Source: Salinarchaeum sp. IM2453 | GTDB taxonomy: Archaea; Halobacteriota; Halobacteria; Halobacteriales; Salinarchaeaceae | NCBI RefSeq assembly: GCF_019693215.1 | Contig: NZ_CP081183.1 | Span: forward strand, 1,367,226-1,431,225 | Length of the DNA stretch: 64,000 nt | Direction: 5' to 3' | Shown here: positions 43,110 to 53,391 of the stretch, in pieces | How the letters are laid out: each line of letters starts with the position of its first letter | Numbering within the stretch: the first letter of the stretch is position 1 | The notes under the pieces: generated by a model | Database searches by the model: none | What the model saw: only the letters and a program-made list of their open reading frames with translations | Told to the model about the DNA's origin: nothing | Program-made: the position numbers and the translations under genes

Positions 43110-43474
43110 GCAAGCAACCACACAAACAGCGAAAAGAGGTAGAAAGCGCACCGCTTCACAAGCGGCATAAGCAGCTCCGCGCAACGCTTTCGCAGGAGCT
43201 TCGCGATGAGTATGACACACGAAGCGTCCGAGTCAATGTAGGCGACACGGTTGAAGTCATGCGTGGTGACCACGCTGGCCATGAGGGTGAAGTTGTTAAT
43301 GTCGATCTGAAGGATGCCGTCGTTCATGTTGAAGAAGTAACTGTCGAGACAGCAGACGGAGAGCAGGTTCCTCGACCTGTTGACGCATCAAATCTCCGTG
43401 TCACTGATCTCGAACTTGACCGGGATCCAGAACGTGAAGCGCGCATTAGCAGTGAAGAAGGTGAGAATGAATGA
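43106..43474 (+). CDS. rpl24: 50S ribosomal protein uL24
   Basis: 122 aa with the KOW motif ([20 protein letters not shown]). It is an assembly initiator on 23S rRNA. Archaeal length with an acidic C-terminus. It overlaps eS4 by four bases. Confidence 0.95.
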   Translation: MSKQPHKQRKEVESAPLHKRHKQLRATLSQELRDEYDTRSVRVNVGDTVEVMRGDHAGHEGEVVNVDLKDAVVHVEEVTVETADGEQVPRPVDASNLRVTDLELDRDPEREARISSEEGENE

Positions 43475-44178
43475 CTAACCATCAAAAACGACTTTCGGTT
43501 CCAAAAGCGTGGCCCGTCGACCGTAAGACGGATACTTTCACTGTCAAAGCAGATGCTGGTCCCCACGGCGAATCCGGCGTTCCGTTAGTCATTGTACTAC
43601 GGGATGTGCTCGGATATGTCGACTCTACGAAGGAGGCCAGATACGCTATTAGTGAAGGCAATGTCAAGGTCAACGGCGATGAAATTCAGGATGAAGGCCG
43701 TCCAGTTGGAATGTTCGACATCCTCCAATTCGAGGAGCGCGACGAATATTACCGTATTTTCCCAGACGAGGGCGGACGACTTTCGCTTACACCAATTGAC
43801 GCCGATGCTGCAGCAAGCAAACTCGGCCGGATTGTTGGTAAGCGACACGTTCCTGGTGGAAACACCCAGTTGACCCTTCATGACGGGCAAACGCTTCTCG
43901 TTGACTCCGAGGGGTACAGTCCGAAGGACTCTCTTGTCCTTCAGAATGATAATAACGAGATTGTAGCGCACTTCCCATACGAGGAAGGTGCACTCGTGAC
44001 ATCCGTTGAAGGAGCGCACGCCGGTCGAATTGGTGAGATAATCAATATTGAAGTAACTTCTGGTAGCGCTGACAACATTGTCGTGGTCGAGGATCTTGAC
44101 GGTGAACGCTTTGAGACAATTGAAGAATACGTTGTTGTCATTGACGAAAACTTCATCGAAGGAGGTGACGACGCATGA
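43471..44178 (+). CDS. rps4e: 30S ribosomal protein eS4
   Basis: 235 aa archaeal/eukaryotic S4e with an S4 RNA-binding part ([20 protein letters not shown]) and a C-terminal KOW region ([18 protein letters not shown]). The gene is absent from bacteria and supports the archaeal origin. It overlaps uL5 by four bases, and GGAGGTGA at 44161-44168 serves uL5. Confidence 0.95.
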   Translation: MTNHQKRLSVPKAWPVDRKTDTFTVKADAGPHGESGVPLVIVLRDVLGYVDSTKEARYAISEGNVKVNGDEIQDEGRPVGMFDILQFEERDEYYRIFPDEGGRLSLTPIDADAAASKLGRIVGKRHVPGGNTQLTLHDGQTLLVDSEGYSPKDSLVLQNDNNEIVAHFPYEEGALVTSVEGAHAGRIGEIINIEVTSGSADNIVVVEDLDGERFETIEEYVVVIDENFIEGGDDA

Positions 44179-44696
44179 GTGAGTCCGAATTCCACGAAAT
44201 GCGTACACCAAACGTTGAGAAAGTAGTCGTTCACATGGGTGTTGGTGAAGGAGGTCGCGAGCTAAACAATGCTGAGGAAATCCTTGAAGATGTTACTGGA
44301 CAAACGCCTGTCCGAACTCAGGCGAAGATATCTGAACCAGACTTTGACATCCGCCGGGGAGATCCGATCGGTGCAAAGGTAACCCTTCGTGGTGACCAAG
44401 CTCACGAATTCCTTGAGACGGCTCTTCCAATTGCTGATCTGTCATCTTCACAGTTCGATGAGACCGGAAACGTGAGCTTCGGAATTGAAGAACACACCGA
44501 CTTCCCGGGTCAGGAATATGATCCAAACATCGGGATTTTTGGTCTCGATGTGACTGTCAACCTGGTCCGGCCGGGGTATCGTGTCTCACAACGAGATCAG
44601 AAAACGCGATCGATTCCGTCGGATCACCGTCTGAATTCCGAAGATGCAGTTGTTTTCCTCGAACAAGAGTTCGACGTGGAGGTAACCGATGACTGA
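44175..44696 (+). CDS. rpl5: 50S ribosomal protein uL5
   Basis: 173 aa. [20 protein letters not shown] and the segment [19 protein letters not shown] are standard for archaeal uL5, which binds 5S rRNA. It overlaps uS14 by eight bases. Confidence 0.96.
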   Translation: MSESEFHEMRTPNVEKVVVHMGVGEGGRELNNAEEILEDVTGQTPVRTQAKISEPDFDIRRGDPIGAKVTLRGDQAHEFLETALPIADLSSSQFDETGNVSFGIEEHTDFPGQEYDPNIGIFGLDVTVNLVRPGYRVSQRDQKTRSIPSDHRLNSEDAVVFLEQEFDVEVTDD

Positions 44697-44859
44697 AAGC
44701 ACAGAAACAGGCGAAAAAGCCGCGAAGCGCACCGAGCAGCTACGGACCTGCAAACGATGTGGTCGTAAGCAGGGATTGGTTGGAAAATATGATATTTGGC
44801 TCTGTCGGCAGTGCTTCCGCGAAGTCGCCCGAGATATGGGATTCAAGAAGTACAGGTAA
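44689..44859 (+). CDS. rps14: 30S ribosomal protein uS14 (zinc type)
   Basis: 56 aa. Four cysteines in CKRCGRK ... CRQCF form the zinc site of archaeal uS14, and the C-terminus [13 protein letters not shown] is diagnostic. The ATG at 44689 overlaps the end of uL5, preceded by GGAGGTAA. Two bases separate it from uS8. Confidence 0.96.
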   Translation: MTESTETGEKAAKRTEQLRTCKRCGRKQGLVGKYDIWLCRQCFREVARDMGFKKYR

Positions 44860-44861
44860 TC

Positions 44862-45254
44862 ATGACATCAGACACACCACTCAGCAACGCTCTCTCTGGG
44901 TTGGATAACGCTGAGAGCGTTGGTCACTTGACGTATACAGTATCGCCCGCCTCGAACGAGATCGGCAGCGTACTTGAGGTCCTCTACGACCGAGGGTACA
45001 TTGCTGGATTCGAGTATATCGATGACGGTAAGTCCGGTCAGTTCGAGGTCGAACTAAAAGGCGCAATCAACGAGTGTGGGCCCGTTAAGCCCCGATACTC
45101 TGTTGGTTCCGATGAATTCGAAAAATGGGAGAAGCGCTATCTCCCTGCTCGAGACTATGGTGCGCTCATCATAACGACAAGCCATGGAATCATGAGTCAC
45201 TACGAGGCTCGTGAACAAGGCATCGGAGGCCAAGTGATTGCATACGTATACTAA
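44862..45254 (+). CDS. rps8: 30S ribosomal protein uS8
   Basis: 130 aa from the ATG at 44862 ([18 protein letters not shown]). An in-frame ATG 66 bases upstream lies inside uS14 and is rejected. The C-terminus [20 protein letters not shown] is the conserved rRNA-binding part. Four bases separate it from uL6. Confidence 0.95.
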   Translation: MTSDTPLSNALSGLDNAESVGHLTYTVSPASNEIGSVLEVLYDRGYIAGFEYIDDGKSGQFEVELKGAINECGPVKPRYSVGSDEFEKWEKRYLPARDYGALIITTSHGIMSHYEAREQGIGGQVIAYVY

Positions 45255-45258
45255 AACA

Positions 45259-45798
45259 ATGATTCGAACAGAACTACAAATTCCGGATGAAGTCAGCGCA
45301 GAGGTCGATCACCTTGATCTGACTGTATCTGGGCCAAACGGCGAAGTCACTCGACGACTCTGGTACCCAGATGTTTCGGTGTCCGTCGATGACAGTGCAA
45401 TTGTCATCGAGGCTGAGAGCGATGACGCCGAGTCACAGGCAACTGTAGGTACCTTCGAGAGTCACATCCGAAATATGTTTGAAGGTGTGACTAACGGATG
45501 GGAGTACGAGATGGAAGTGTACTATAACCACTTCCCAATGCAGGTTTCTGTTGAAGGCGACCAGGTAGTTATTGAGAATTTCCTTGGTGAAAAGTCGCCT
45601 CGGCACATCGACATTCACGGTGAACACACCGAAGTCGAGGTAGATGATGAGATGTTGCATGTACGCGGTCCAGATAAGGAAGCCGTTGGTCAGACAGCAG
45701 CTGACATTGAACAGATGACGAGAGTCAATGACAAAGACGTCCGTGTTTTCCAGGACGGAATTTACATTACGAAAAAACCAGGAAAAGGTGGTGCATAA
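45259..45798 (+). CDS. rpl6: 50S ribosomal protein uL6
   Basis: 179 aa from the ATG at 45259 (IRTELQIPDEVSAEVDH). The upstream in-frame ATG lies inside uS8. Two uL6 folds are visible, with NFLGEKSPRHIDI in the second and a basic end (YITKKPGKGG). The next ATG follows the stop directly. Confidence 0.95.
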   Translation: MIRTELQIPDEVSAEVDHLDLTVSGPNGEVTRRLWYPDVSVSVDDSAIVIEAESDDAESQATVGTFESHIRNMFEGVTNGWEYEMEVYYNHFPMQVSVEGDQVVIENFLGEKSPRHIDIHGEHTEVEVDDEMLHVRGPDKEAVGQTAADIEQMTRVNDKDVRVFQDGIYITKKPGKGGA

Positions 45799-46506
45799 AT
45801 GCCCGACGAAGATCTCACACAGATTAGCGGTGTTGGCGACGCGAAAGCAGAGTCGCTTCGAGAGGCTGGCTACGAGACAATTGAAGATCTCAAAGCAGCG
45901 TCTCAGGATGAACTTGCTGAAGTTGATGGTGTCGGAACGGCACTTGCTGCTCGTATTAAGGCTGATATCGGAGATATCGAAGTCTCCGAAGAGACGGAAG
46001 CCGAAATTGAGGATACTGAAGAAGATGTAGAAGAAGAGGAAGAAGTTCCAGAAGATGTCGAAACGGAACTTCAGCCACGGGGACTTGTCGACAAAACTCC
46101 TGAATTGTCTGATGAAGAAGAGCGACTCCTAAATGAACGTGCTTCGACAAGTCAGCCAAAATTCAACCGTCAAGACCACCACAAGAAAAAGCGAGTTCCG
46201 ACATCTTGGCGGCGTCCTCGTGGTGATCTTTCGAAGCAGCGACGATCCATCAAAGGCAAAGGTGACACCGTCAAGCCTGGGTTCCGAACCCCAAAGGCGG
46301 TGCGCGGCAAACATCCAAGCGGATTTGAAGAAGTGCTGATTCACACACCATCTGAGCTTGATGATATTAATCCAGACAAAGAAGCTGTCCGGATTGGATC
46401 ATCTGTTGGTGGTCGAAAGCGAGAACGCATTGAAGAACGAGCAGAGGAGATGGAAATCCGCGTTCTCAATCCAACTTACGAAGAAGTCGAGGTGACTGAA
46501 ACATGA
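45799..46506 (+). CDS. rpl32e: 50S ribosomal protein eL32 with N-terminal helix-hairpin-helix domain
   Basis: 235 aa, about twice the eukaryotic length. The C-terminal ~130 residues are eL32 ([31 protein letters not shown]). The N-terminal ~55 residues are a pair of helix-hairpin-helix motifs ([30 protein letters not shown]), followed by a Glu-rich linker. This extension is known in halophilic archaea, but its role there is not clear. Confidence 0.95.
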   Translation: MPDEDLTQISGVGDAKAESLREAGYETIEDLKAASQDELAEVDGVGTALAARIKADIGDIEVSEETEAEIEDTEEDVEEEEEVPEDVETELQPRGLVDKTPELSDEEERLLNERASTSQPKFNRQDHHKKKRVPTSWRRPRGDLSKQRRSIKGKGDTVKPGFRTPKAVRGKHPSGFEEVLIHTPSELDDINPDKEAVRIGSSVGGRKRERIEERAEEMEIRVLNPTYEEVEVTET

Positions 46507-46982
46507 CTGATCTGAGCGCACAGAAACGTCTTGCGGCTGACGTCCTTGGCGTCGGTAAAAACCGTGTCTGGCTTGATCCAGATGCACAAGATGAGCTTGC
46601 TGATGCAATTACACGCGAAGACATCCAAGAGTTGGTCGATGATGGTACCATCAAAGCAAAATCAGCATCCGGGAACTCCCGAGGCCGAGCACGAGAGCGA
46701 GCTGATAAGCGCGCATACGGCCACAAGAAGGGGCCTGGATCCCGCAAAGGTAAAGCTGGTGCTCGTCAAGACTCCAAGGATCAGTGGCGACGAAAAGCTC
46801 GTGCGCAGCGACAGACACTCCGGAACCTCCGCGACGATGGGATAATTAATCCGTCTCAGTATCGCGAACTGTACCGAAAGTCCCGCGGTGGAGAGTTCCC
46901 AGATGTCCGTCGACTGCTGAATTACATTGAAGAAACGTATGACATTGAACTTGATCGACAATCTATTCGAGGTGACGCATAA
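46503..46982 (+). CDS. rpl19e: 50S ribosomal protein eL19
   Basis: 159 aa highly basic and acidic mixed-charge helical protein. [19 protein letters not shown] at the N-terminus and the [20 protein letters not shown] stretch are characteristic. Overlaps of four and one base link it to eL32 and uL18. Confidence 0.96.
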   Translation: MTDLSAQKRLAADVLGVGKNRVWLDPDAQDELADAITREDIQELVDDGTIKAKSASGNSRGRARERADKRAYGHKKGPGSRKGKAGARQDSKDQWRRKARAQRQTLRNLRDDGIINPSQYRELYRKSRGGEFPDVRRLLNYIEETYDIELDRQSIRGDA

Positions 46983-47533
46983 TGGCGACAGGACCACGAT
47001 ATAACGTTCCGATGCGACGGCGACGTGAGGTCCGGACCGACTACCATCAGAGGTTGCGCCTGTTGAAATCCGGTAAGCCACGTCTTGTGGCGCGTGTTTC
47101 TAACAAGCACGTCAGGGCGCAGCTGATCACTCTCGGTCAGGACAGCGACAACACCGTCGTGAGTGCATCGTCCGAAGATCTTGCAGAGCATGGTTGGGAA
47201 GCGCCGACAGGTAATCTTCCAAGTGCATATCTAACCGGCCTTCTTGCCGGCAAACGTGCACTTGAGGCTGGATACGAAGAAGCAGTCCTTGACATTGGAC
47301 TGAACAGCGCTACACCAGGAAGTAAGGTGTTCGCTGTTCAAGAAGGTGCAATTGATGCAGGACTGGAGATTCCACATAATGATGACGTGTTGCCTGAGTG
47401 GCGACGAAACCGCGGTGAGCACATCGCTGAGTACGCCGAACAGCTTGATGAAGCGTTGTACGGTGGAGAGTTTGACGCGACCGAACTTCCAGAACATTTT
47501 GACGAAATCCGAGATAAGCTACTTGAACTATGA
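46982..47533 (+). CDS. rpl18: 50S ribosomal protein uL18
   Basis: 183 aa archaeal uL18, which binds 5S rRNA with uL5. [20 protein letters not shown] and the central [20 protein letters not shown] are the usual segments. A GAGGTGA just upstream of the ATG serves as the ribosome-binding site. It overlaps uS5 by four bases. Confidence 0.96.
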   Translation: MATGPRYNVPMRRRREVRTDYHQRLRLLKSGKPRLVARVSNKHVRAQLITLGQDSDNTVVSASSEDLAEHGWEAPTGNLPSAYLTGLLAGKRALEAGYEEAVLDIGLNSATPGSKVFAVQEGAIDAGLEIPHNDDVLPEWRRNRGEHIAEYAEQLDEALYGGEFDATELPEHFDEIRDKLLEL

Positions 47534-48171
47534 GCACGGCACAACAGAACGACGGATGGCAGCCAACAACTCGGCTCGGCCGGAAAGTCAAAGAAGGCGA
47601 AATTGAGACCATGGAAGAGGCCCTCAACTCAGGCCTTCCAATAAAGGAACCTGAGATTGCTGATCAGCTTCTTCCTGATCTTGAGGATGAAGTGCTTGAT
47701 ATCAACATGGTACAGCGGATGACTGACTCTGGCCGACGAGTCAAGTTCCGCTGTGTCGTTGTTATTGGCAATCGCGATGGCTACGTTGGCTATGCTGAAG
47801 GCCGCGACGATCAGGTCGGGGCTGCTATCCAGAAGGCGATAGGTATTGCAAAGCAGAATATCATTTCCGTTGAGCGGGGAAGTGGGTCCTGGGAAGATCG
47901 ACCTGGTGGAACCCACTCGCTTGCACGCAAGGCGACTGGCACTGCCGGTAGTGTCACTGTCGAGCTATTCCCAGCTCCTCAAGGACTTGGCCTTGCAGCG
48001 GCGGAGACCGCACAGAAAGTTCTAGAACTTGCGGGCATTGAAGATGCTTGGACGAAGAGTCACGGCAGCACTAGAACAACTGTGAACTTCGCTAAAGCAA
48101 CGTTCAACGCTCTTGAAAACGTTTCGCGGTCACGAACACCACCAGCACGACAAAGAGAGGTGAATGAATAA
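47530..48171 (+). CDS. rps5: 30S ribosomal protein uS5
   Basis: 213 aa. The dsRNA-binding core ([20 protein letters not shown]) and the C-domain ([20 protein letters not shown]) are clear. It helps decoding accuracy at the mRNA entry. It overlaps uL30 by one base. Confidence 0.96.
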   Translation: MSTAQQNDGWQPTTRLGRKVKEGEIETMEEALNSGLPIKEPEIADQLLPDLEDEVLDINMVQRMTDSGRRVKFRCVVVIGNRDGYVGYAEGRDDQVGAAIQKAIGIAKQNIISVERGSGSWEDRPGGTHSLARKATGTAGSVTVELFPAPQGLGLAAAETAQKVLELAGIEDAWTKSHGSTRTTVNFAKATFNALENVSRSRTPPARQREVNE

Positions 48172-48635
48172 TGCAAGCAGTTATTCAACTTCGTGGCGAG
48201 ATTGATCTCAGTGAAGAGATGGTCGACACGCTCCGTATGCTCAACCTTCATAAGCAGAATCACTGCACACTGGTACCTGAAACCGAGAGCTACCGTGGTA
48301 TGATTACGAAGGTACATAATCACATCGCATACGGAGAACCAAGTGTTGATGCAGTTGAAATGCTGCTTACCCGTCGTGGTGAGCCCGATCAGGGCGACGC
48401 AGATATTAACGATGAGTGGGTAGACGAGAATACAGACTATGACTCCGTAGCGGACCTTGCAGAGGCACTTCATGCTGAAGAAACCACACCACAGGAACAG
48501 GGGATCTCTCCTGTATTCCGGCTTCACCCGCCTCGTGGTGGACACGATGGCGTCAAGAACCCGGTCTCTGATGGTGGACAGATTGGAGAGCATAGCACTG
48601 AGGAAATTGACGAACTCTTGGAGGCAATGCGATAA
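48171..48635 (+). CDS. rpl30: 50S ribosomal protein uL30
   Basis: 154 aa archaeal long form. The start VIQLRGEIDLSEEMVDTLRM and the C-terminal SPVFRLHPPRGGHDGVK are family features. A GAGAGGTGA at 48156-48164 precedes the ATG. Two bases separate it from uL15. Confidence 0.95.
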   Translation: MQAVIQLRGEIDLSEEMVDTLRMLNLHKQNHCTLVPETESYRGMITKVHNHIAYGEPSVDAVEMLLTRRGEPDQGDADINDEWVDENTDYDSVADLAEALHAEETTPQEQGISPVFRLHPPRGGHDGVKNPVSDGGQIGEHSTEEIDELLEAMR

Positions 48636-48637
48636 CA

Positions 48638-49123
48638 ATGACTAGTAAGAAAAAACGTCAACGCGGATCTCGAACACACGGTGGTGGCTCACACAAGAAT
48701 CGACGTGGCGCTGGCCACCGTGGTGGCCGTGGCAAAGCAGGTCGTGACAAACACGAAAAGCAGAATTACGAGCCTCTTGGTAAGCATGGCTTTACTCGTC
48801 CAGAAGCAGCACAAGATGAAGTTTTAACCGTTGATGTTCAGACACTGGACGAAGACGCTGCGCTTCTGGCTGCCGAAGATATTGCAGAGGAAACCGACAG
48901 CGGATACCGAGTTGATGCTCGAGATGTTGTGGACGATGGATATGAAGCTGACGCGGTAAAGGTTCTCGGTAATGGCCAAGTTCGATCAGAACTCACCGTT
49001 ATTGCTGATGCCTTCTCTGCCAGTGCTCGTGAACTTATCGAGTCCGCCGGTGGAGAAGCAGTCCTTTCTGATCGGGCTGAAGAAAAATCGGAAGACGTAT
49101 CTGAAAACGAAAAACAGGACTAA
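48638..49123 (+). CDS. rpl15: 50S ribosomal protein uL15
   Basis: 161 aa. The Gly/Arg-rich N-terminus (GSRTHGGGSHKNRRGAGHRG) binds 23S rRNA. The C-terminal part is a normal uL15 domain ending in an acidic haloarchaeal tail. Three bases separate it from secY. Confidence 0.95.
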   Translation: MTSKKKRQRGSRTHGGGSHKNRRGAGHRGGRGKAGRDKHEKQNYEPLGKHGFTRPEAAQDEVLTVDVQTLDEDAALLAAEDIAEETDSGYRVDARDVVDDGYEADAVKVLGNGQVRSELTVIADAFSASARELIESAGGEAVLSDRAEEKSEDVSENEKQD

Positions 49124-49126
49124 CCA

Positions 49127-50569
49127 ATGGGATGGAAAGAGGCAGCTGAACCGGCGCTTTCGCGAATGCCCGTCGTTCGCCAGCCTAAAAGCCACGTTCC
49201 ATTCCGGCGAAAGCTGGGATGGACGGCTGGCGTACTACTCCTATACTTCTTCCTGACAAACGTCGGGCTATGGGGGCTGGCTGACCAAGTCGACTTATTC
49301 GGTGAATTCCGAACTGTCCTTGCCGGTGAACAAGGATCGCTGATGCAGGTTGGTATTGCCCCAATTGTCACTGCAAGCATCGTACTCCAGTTACTTAGTG
49401 GGGCAAATCTCTTGGGTCTTGACACTACAGACCCCCGTGACCAAGTCCTTTATCAGGGGCTCCAGAAGGTCTTAGTGCTAGTTGTAACGCTATTGACCGC
49501 TATTCCGATGGTCTATGCTGGATTCCTTCAGGCTGGCTCAGTCGCTGGATTCCCTGTCTGGATGGTTGAGCTCCTGCTAGTCCTCCAGATCTTTGTTGGG
49601 GGGGCCATGATCCTGTACATGGATGAAGTAATCTCAAAGTGGGGTGTCGGTAGCGGTGTCGGTCTGTTTATTGTCGCTGGTGTCAGCCAACGACTCATCG
49701 GTGGATTCCTCAGTCTTGAAGAAGGATTCTTTGCTGACTGGTTCAGCATCCTTACTGGACAGACTGAGGTCCAGCTTACAACAAGTGAAGGTATCTGGAC
49801 ACTACTCTTTACCACTGGACAGATTGTTCCGCTACTCACGACAGTTCTAGTCTTCGTGATTGTCGTCTACTCTGAATCTGTCCGGGTGGAGATCCCACTT
49901 AGCCATGCCCGTGTCAAGGGCGCGCGCGGTCGCTTCCCAGTGAAGCTCATCTACGCAAGCGTCCTGCCGGTCATTCTGGTCCGTGCTGTACAAGCAAACA
50001 TTCAGTTCCTTGGCCAGATCATCGACCGAGTCTTTGATGGAGCGCAACCCGGGTGGATTGCTTCCTACACAGCGGAAGGCCAGATTGATGGTGGGTTGTT
50101 CTATTATTTGTCTCCAGTTTATCAGCCGGAAGACTGGATGTGGTGGACAGGACAACTTGCTGCGGATGTCCAGTGGTGGCAGGCACTTGTCCGCTTAGGG
50201 TTTGACTTCACCTTCATGATTGTTGGTGGTGCAATATTTGCCATCTTCTGGGTTGAAACGACGAACATGGGACCAGAATCAACTGCAAAACAAATCCAGC
50301 GCTCTGGTATGCAAATTCCTGGCTTCCGTCAGGACACCGGCGTCGTTGAGAAAGTCATGGAGCGATACATCCCACAAGTAACCGTTCTTGGTGGTGCTCT
50401 GGTTGGATTCCTTGCTGTCTTGGCAAACATGCTTGGCACCATTGGGAACGTCTCCGGTGAGGGACTACTCCTGACTGTCTCAATTACATACAAACTCTAT
50501 GAGGAAATTGCCGAAGAGCAGATGATGGAGATGCATCCGATGATGCGCCAGATGTTCGGCAACGAATAA
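49127..50569 (+). CDS. secY: Protein translocase subunit SecY
   Basis: 480 aa membrane protein forming the central channel for protein export and insertion. About ten transmembrane helices are visible, with a plug-region segment after the first (LFGEFRTVLAGEQGSLMQVG) and the conserved cytoplasmic RGxRF-like loop (KGARGRFPVKLIYASVLPV). It is last in the ribosomal block, as in most archaea. A T-rich run follows the stop (about 50590-50612) and may end transcription. Confidence 0.96.
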   Translation: MGWKEAAEPALSRMPVVRQPKSHVPFRRKLGWTAGVLLLYFFLTNVGLWGLADQVDLFGEFRTVLAGEQGSLMQVGIAPIVTASIVLQLLSGANLLGLDTTDPRDQVLYQGLQKVLVLVVTLLTAIPMVYAGFLQAGSVAGFPVWMVELLLVLQIFVGGAMILYMDEVISKWGVGSGVGLFIVAGVSQRLIGGFLSLEEGFFADWFSILTGQTEVQLTTSEGIWTLLFTTGQIVPLLTTVLVFVIVVYSESVRVEIPLSHARVKGARGRFPVKLIYASVLPVILVRAVQANIQFLGQIIDRVFDGAQPGWIASYTAEGQIDGGLFYYLSPVYQPEDWMWWTGQLAADVQWWQALVRLGFDFTFMIVGGAIFAIFWVETTNMGPESTAKQIQRSGMQIPGFRQDTGVVEKVMERYIPQVTVLGGALVGFLAVLANMLGTIGNVSGEGLLLTVSITYKLYEEIAEEQMMEMHPMMRQMFGNE

Positions 50570-50626
50570 CAACTTCCAACCCTATACTATTTCTTTCTAA
50601 CCATTCTTTTTGTTTGATAGCTTTAG

Positions 50627-51016
50627 CTAGATTTCTGCTACCCAAAGACGATAGTCCTCATCCTGCTCGTACACACGTTGGAAAATTATATCGATAAACT
50701 CTGCAAGACGCTGGTCATCTGTGTATCCTTGAATTCGGATATTGATTCCCTCTGCATCTTCTGGTTGCGTTTGCTCTGTAATAGAGAGTTCAGGATACGT
50801 CTCTAGCACGTCTGTTAATTGCTCTCGCTCCTCTGGAGTACAATCAAGATTCAGCAACCCATCAACCGCTCGGTACTGTACCCATGCCAGTGTCTTTTCT
50901 TCTGTTTGTTCGGCTTCAAATGTGCAATACTGACTTTCACGAACTCGATGCGCATCGATAGCCTCAACAATCAAACTCTGTCGTTCTGATGATGAGCTTC
51001 CGGCAAACTGTGACAT
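50627..51016 (-). CDS. Uncharacterised haloarchaeal protein between secY and adk
   Basis: 129 aa acidic alpha/beta protein from the ATG at 51016 ([15 protein letters not shown]). The in-frame upstream ATG adds a Cys/Asn-rich stretch without likeness to the rest. Charged helices alternate with short strands. The C-terminus [20 protein letters not shown] is helical. I do not recognise the family. It is antisense-oriented in an otherwise plus-strand region and divergent from adk. Confidence 0.7.
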   Translation of the reverse strand: MSQFAGSSSSERQSLIVEAIDAHRVRESQYCTFEAEQTEEKTLAWVQYRAVDGLLNLDCTPEEREQLTDVLETYPELSITEQTQPEDAEGINIRIQGYTDDQRLAEFIDIIFQRVYEQDEDYRLWVAEI

Positions 51017-51094
51017 ATTTTTTCGGTTGTTATTGTTGATACAAGTCTCCGCCGATTCGTACAAAACTATAAGGTAGTATCTATCACTCAGTAT

Positions 51095-51727
51095 ATGAGC
51101 AAACCGAAGCTCACATTGCTTGGTGCACCGGGTGCAGGTAAAGGAACACAGAGTTCAAATCTCGTTGAGGAGTACGATATTGATCACATTACAACGGGTG
51201 ACGCACTCCGTAATAACAAAGACATGGAAACAGAGTACGGGACTCCGCGTGAGTATATGGAGGCTGGTGAACTTGTGCCTGATCCTGTTGTTGACGAAAT
51301 CGTTGAAGCTGCGCTCGCTGATGCTGACGGATTCGTACTTGATGGATACCCTCGAAATCTTTCTCAGGCAGAGCACTTGGAATCGATCACTGACCTTGAT
51401 GCGGTTGTCTACTTTGAGGTAAGTGAAGATGAACTCCTAACTCGACTTACTGGACGCCGTGTCTGTGATAACTGCGGTACAAATTATCATGTCGAATACA
51501 ACCCGCCAGAAGAAGAGGGAATCTGTGATGAGTGTGGTAGCGATCTCATACAGCGTGATGATGACACAGAGGAGACAGCAAAGGAACGTCTTCGTGTCTT
51601 TGAAGAAAACACAATGCCTGTTGTTGAGTACTTTGAGGATACTGACTCGTTTGTAACTGTTGACGGTGAACAGGCTCCTGATGAAGTATGGGCCGACCTT
51701 TGTGATGCTGTAGAGGCACAGTTCTAA
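51095..51727 (+). CDS. adk: Adenylate kinase with zinc-type LID
   Basis: 210 aa. The P-loop is [10 protein letters not shown] (residues 9-18), followed by the AMP-binding TTGDALR and the [11 protein letters not shown] segment. The LID carries four cysteines in CDNCGTNYH ... CDECGS, a zinc site. It interconverts ATP+AMP and 2 ADP. The enzyme has a normal bacterial-like length, as usual in haloarchaea. It follows the secY region as in many archaeal operons. Confidence 0.95.
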   Translation: MSKPKLTLLGAPGAGKGTQSSNLVEEYDIDHITTGDALRNNKDMETEYGTPREYMEAGELVPDPVVDEIVEAALADADGFVLDGYPRNLSQAEHLESITDLDAVVYFEVSEDELLTRLTGRRVCDNCGTNYHVEYNPPEEEGICDECGSDLIQRDDDTEETAKERLRVFEENTMPVVEYFEDTDSFVTVDGEQAPDEVWADLCDAVEAQF

Positions 51728-51847
51728 TCGCTATCTGATCGCCAGAGGAGCACCTTTGCGGTCTTTGACCTGTCATGTAGACCGCAATCAGATTTTTTCG
51801 TAAGGAAAGCAAAAGGCTTCAATAGCGACGTTGTCTACCGTCAAATA

Positions 51848-52753
51848 ATGCCACGAACAGCTGAGAAAGTACGCAACTTGCTTGAAGATGGCGAAGAGAT
51901 GGAAGAGGCTCTTCGCACAGTGAAGCAGGCTGCGGATGAAAATGATGGAGAAGTTGCGTGGGAAGACGTTAATGAAGAGATTGATAGCGGTCAGTGGGGT
52001 CGTATCATTGAAGTTGGCATTCTCGAAAGCACGGAGAATGGTTTTCGATTTCGATACCCGGATGAAGTCGATGATATCCTTGGTGCCGATGACATTGAAT
52101 CTGCAATCGACCTTGACCTGCCGGATCTCAAATTCGGTGATACTGGGTGGACCAAGTGGGACAAGGCAGCTGCGGCTACCGCTGGTGTGATGATTATTGG
52201 ATACTACTTTGATCCTTTACAGAACCTTATCGGCGGTACTGTCGATATTTTCCTCGGACCGTTCGCTAATACGCTCCCATTTTTCATGGTGATCTTTATT
52301 GCAGCGCTGATCACGGCGCTGTTTTCAACGCTACTGTATTCACACCTTGTAGATGAAGAGATTATGGATGCATTCCGGACCCGTATGAATGCCATTCAGG
52401 ACAAAAAACAAAAAGCACAGGAAGCGGGTGATGAGGAGGCAATCGATTACTTTGAAGATAAGCAGATGGATATGATGACCGACCAGATCGAAATGTTCAA
52501 AGCTCAGTTTCGACCAATGGCGTGGATTATGCTTCTCGTCATCCCAATTTTCCTTTGGATCTGGTGGATGGCCGGACAGGGAACCATCGGGCAAGAACAA
52601 TTCGATGCTGTGTACCCAATTGCTGGTACTATCGAAGATTGGAATGACGGCATTATCGGTCCCCTACGGAGCTGGATTGTCTGGTACATCGTCTGCTCTA
52701 TTAGCCTCTCTCAAATCCTTCGGAAGATGCTCAATATCCGAATGATGCAATAA
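51848..52753 (+). CDS. DUF106/EMC3-type membrane protein insertase
   Basis: 301 aa. The N-terminal ~100 residues are soluble and acidic, with a helical element near the start (RNLLEDGEEMEEALRTVKQA). Then come three transmembrane segments (about 105-130, 138-162 and 215-240) separated by a charged coiled-coil loop (ILDKKQKAQEAGDEEA region), and a final helix. This is the YidC/Oxa1-superfamily layout of archaeal DUF106 (homologous to EMC3/TMCO1). Its place after secY and adk fits a role in membrane protein insertion. Confidence 0.86.
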   Translation: MPRTAEKVRNLLEDGEEMEEALRTVKQAADENDGEVAWEDVNEEIDSGQWGRIIEVGILESTENGFRFRYPDEVDDILGADDIESAIDLDLPDLKFGDTGWTKWDKAAAATAGVMIIGYYFDPLQNLIGGTVDIFLGPFANTLPFFMVIFIAALITALFSTLLYSHLVDEEIMDAFRTRMNAIQDKKQKAQEAGDEEAIDYFEDKQMDMMTDQIEMFKAQFRPMAWIMLLVIPIFLWIWWMAGQGTIGQEQFDAVYPIAGTIEDWNDGIIGPLRSWIVWYIVCSISLSQILRKMLNIRMMQ

Positions 52754-52847
52754 GGCAACCCGTCTTTTTTGATTTCTCTTTCCCGAATCATACCGCTTTT
52801 ACTCACTCCATGTCAAATTGATGTATAAATAATAGTGGACGCACTTT

Positions 52848-53324
52848 ATGACTGATACATCCCTCACACAATCTGAGTTCCAGCATATACGAACAACTGC
52901 AGACTATCAATTTGGCAGCGGTGCTGGTCAATCCCTTTTTCCGGACCGGACGGAATTACGTGTCCGACGAACCCGATCTGATCGCATTTCACAAGTTCAC
53001 ACTGAAGAAACCCGACTTGTTACACAGCGAACCGATGGCCGGTTTACACTTTCTGTCGCTGCTGGTCGTCGTCTTCTTGCCGCTCAGGCCCCGCTAAACA
53101 ACTGTGTTACCGTAGGCAATGAAAGCGTCCCCTATGTCAAAGATGGGAAAAATGCGTTTGCAAAGTTCGTAACGGATGTCAATGACGAGGTTCGAGATGG
53201 CGACGAGGTACTTGTCGTTAATGATGACGAACTTCTTGGAGTTGGCCGTGCAGAACTGTCTGCTGATGCAATGCGGGCATTCAAGACGGGGATGGCGGTT
53301 AAAATCCGAGAAGGATCCGGATAG
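52848..53324 (+). CDS. PUA-domain protein
   Basis: 158 aa. The C-terminal ~75 residues form a PUA RNA-binding domain ([37 protein letters not shown]). The N-terminal half is a small alpha/beta region with [13 protein letters not shown]. The architecture resembles the C-terminal half of archaeosine transglycosylase-type proteins, but no catalytic domain is present. It probably binds RNA. A TATA-like ATAAATAA lies about 25 bases before the start. Confidence 0.82.
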   Translation: MTDTSLTQSEFQHIRTTADYQFGSGAGQSLFPDRTELRVRRTRSDRISQVHTEETRLVTQRTDGRFTLSVAAGRRLLAAQAPLNNCVTVGNESVPYVKDGKNAFAKFVTDVNDEVRDGDEVLVVNDDELLGVGRAELSADAMRAFKTGMAVKIREGSG

Positions 53325-53391
53325 CACTGCCTCTGCATTTTTGCTACTCTTTTGCGTTAGGTATATGCCCGAGGGCCTCCTCCAACTATAT

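Noticed and set aside
53176-53391. 72-codon N-terminal extension of NAC
   Set aside because: It is out-of-frame readthrough of the PUA gene. The NAC family starts at the Gly-rich MFGGGGGG.
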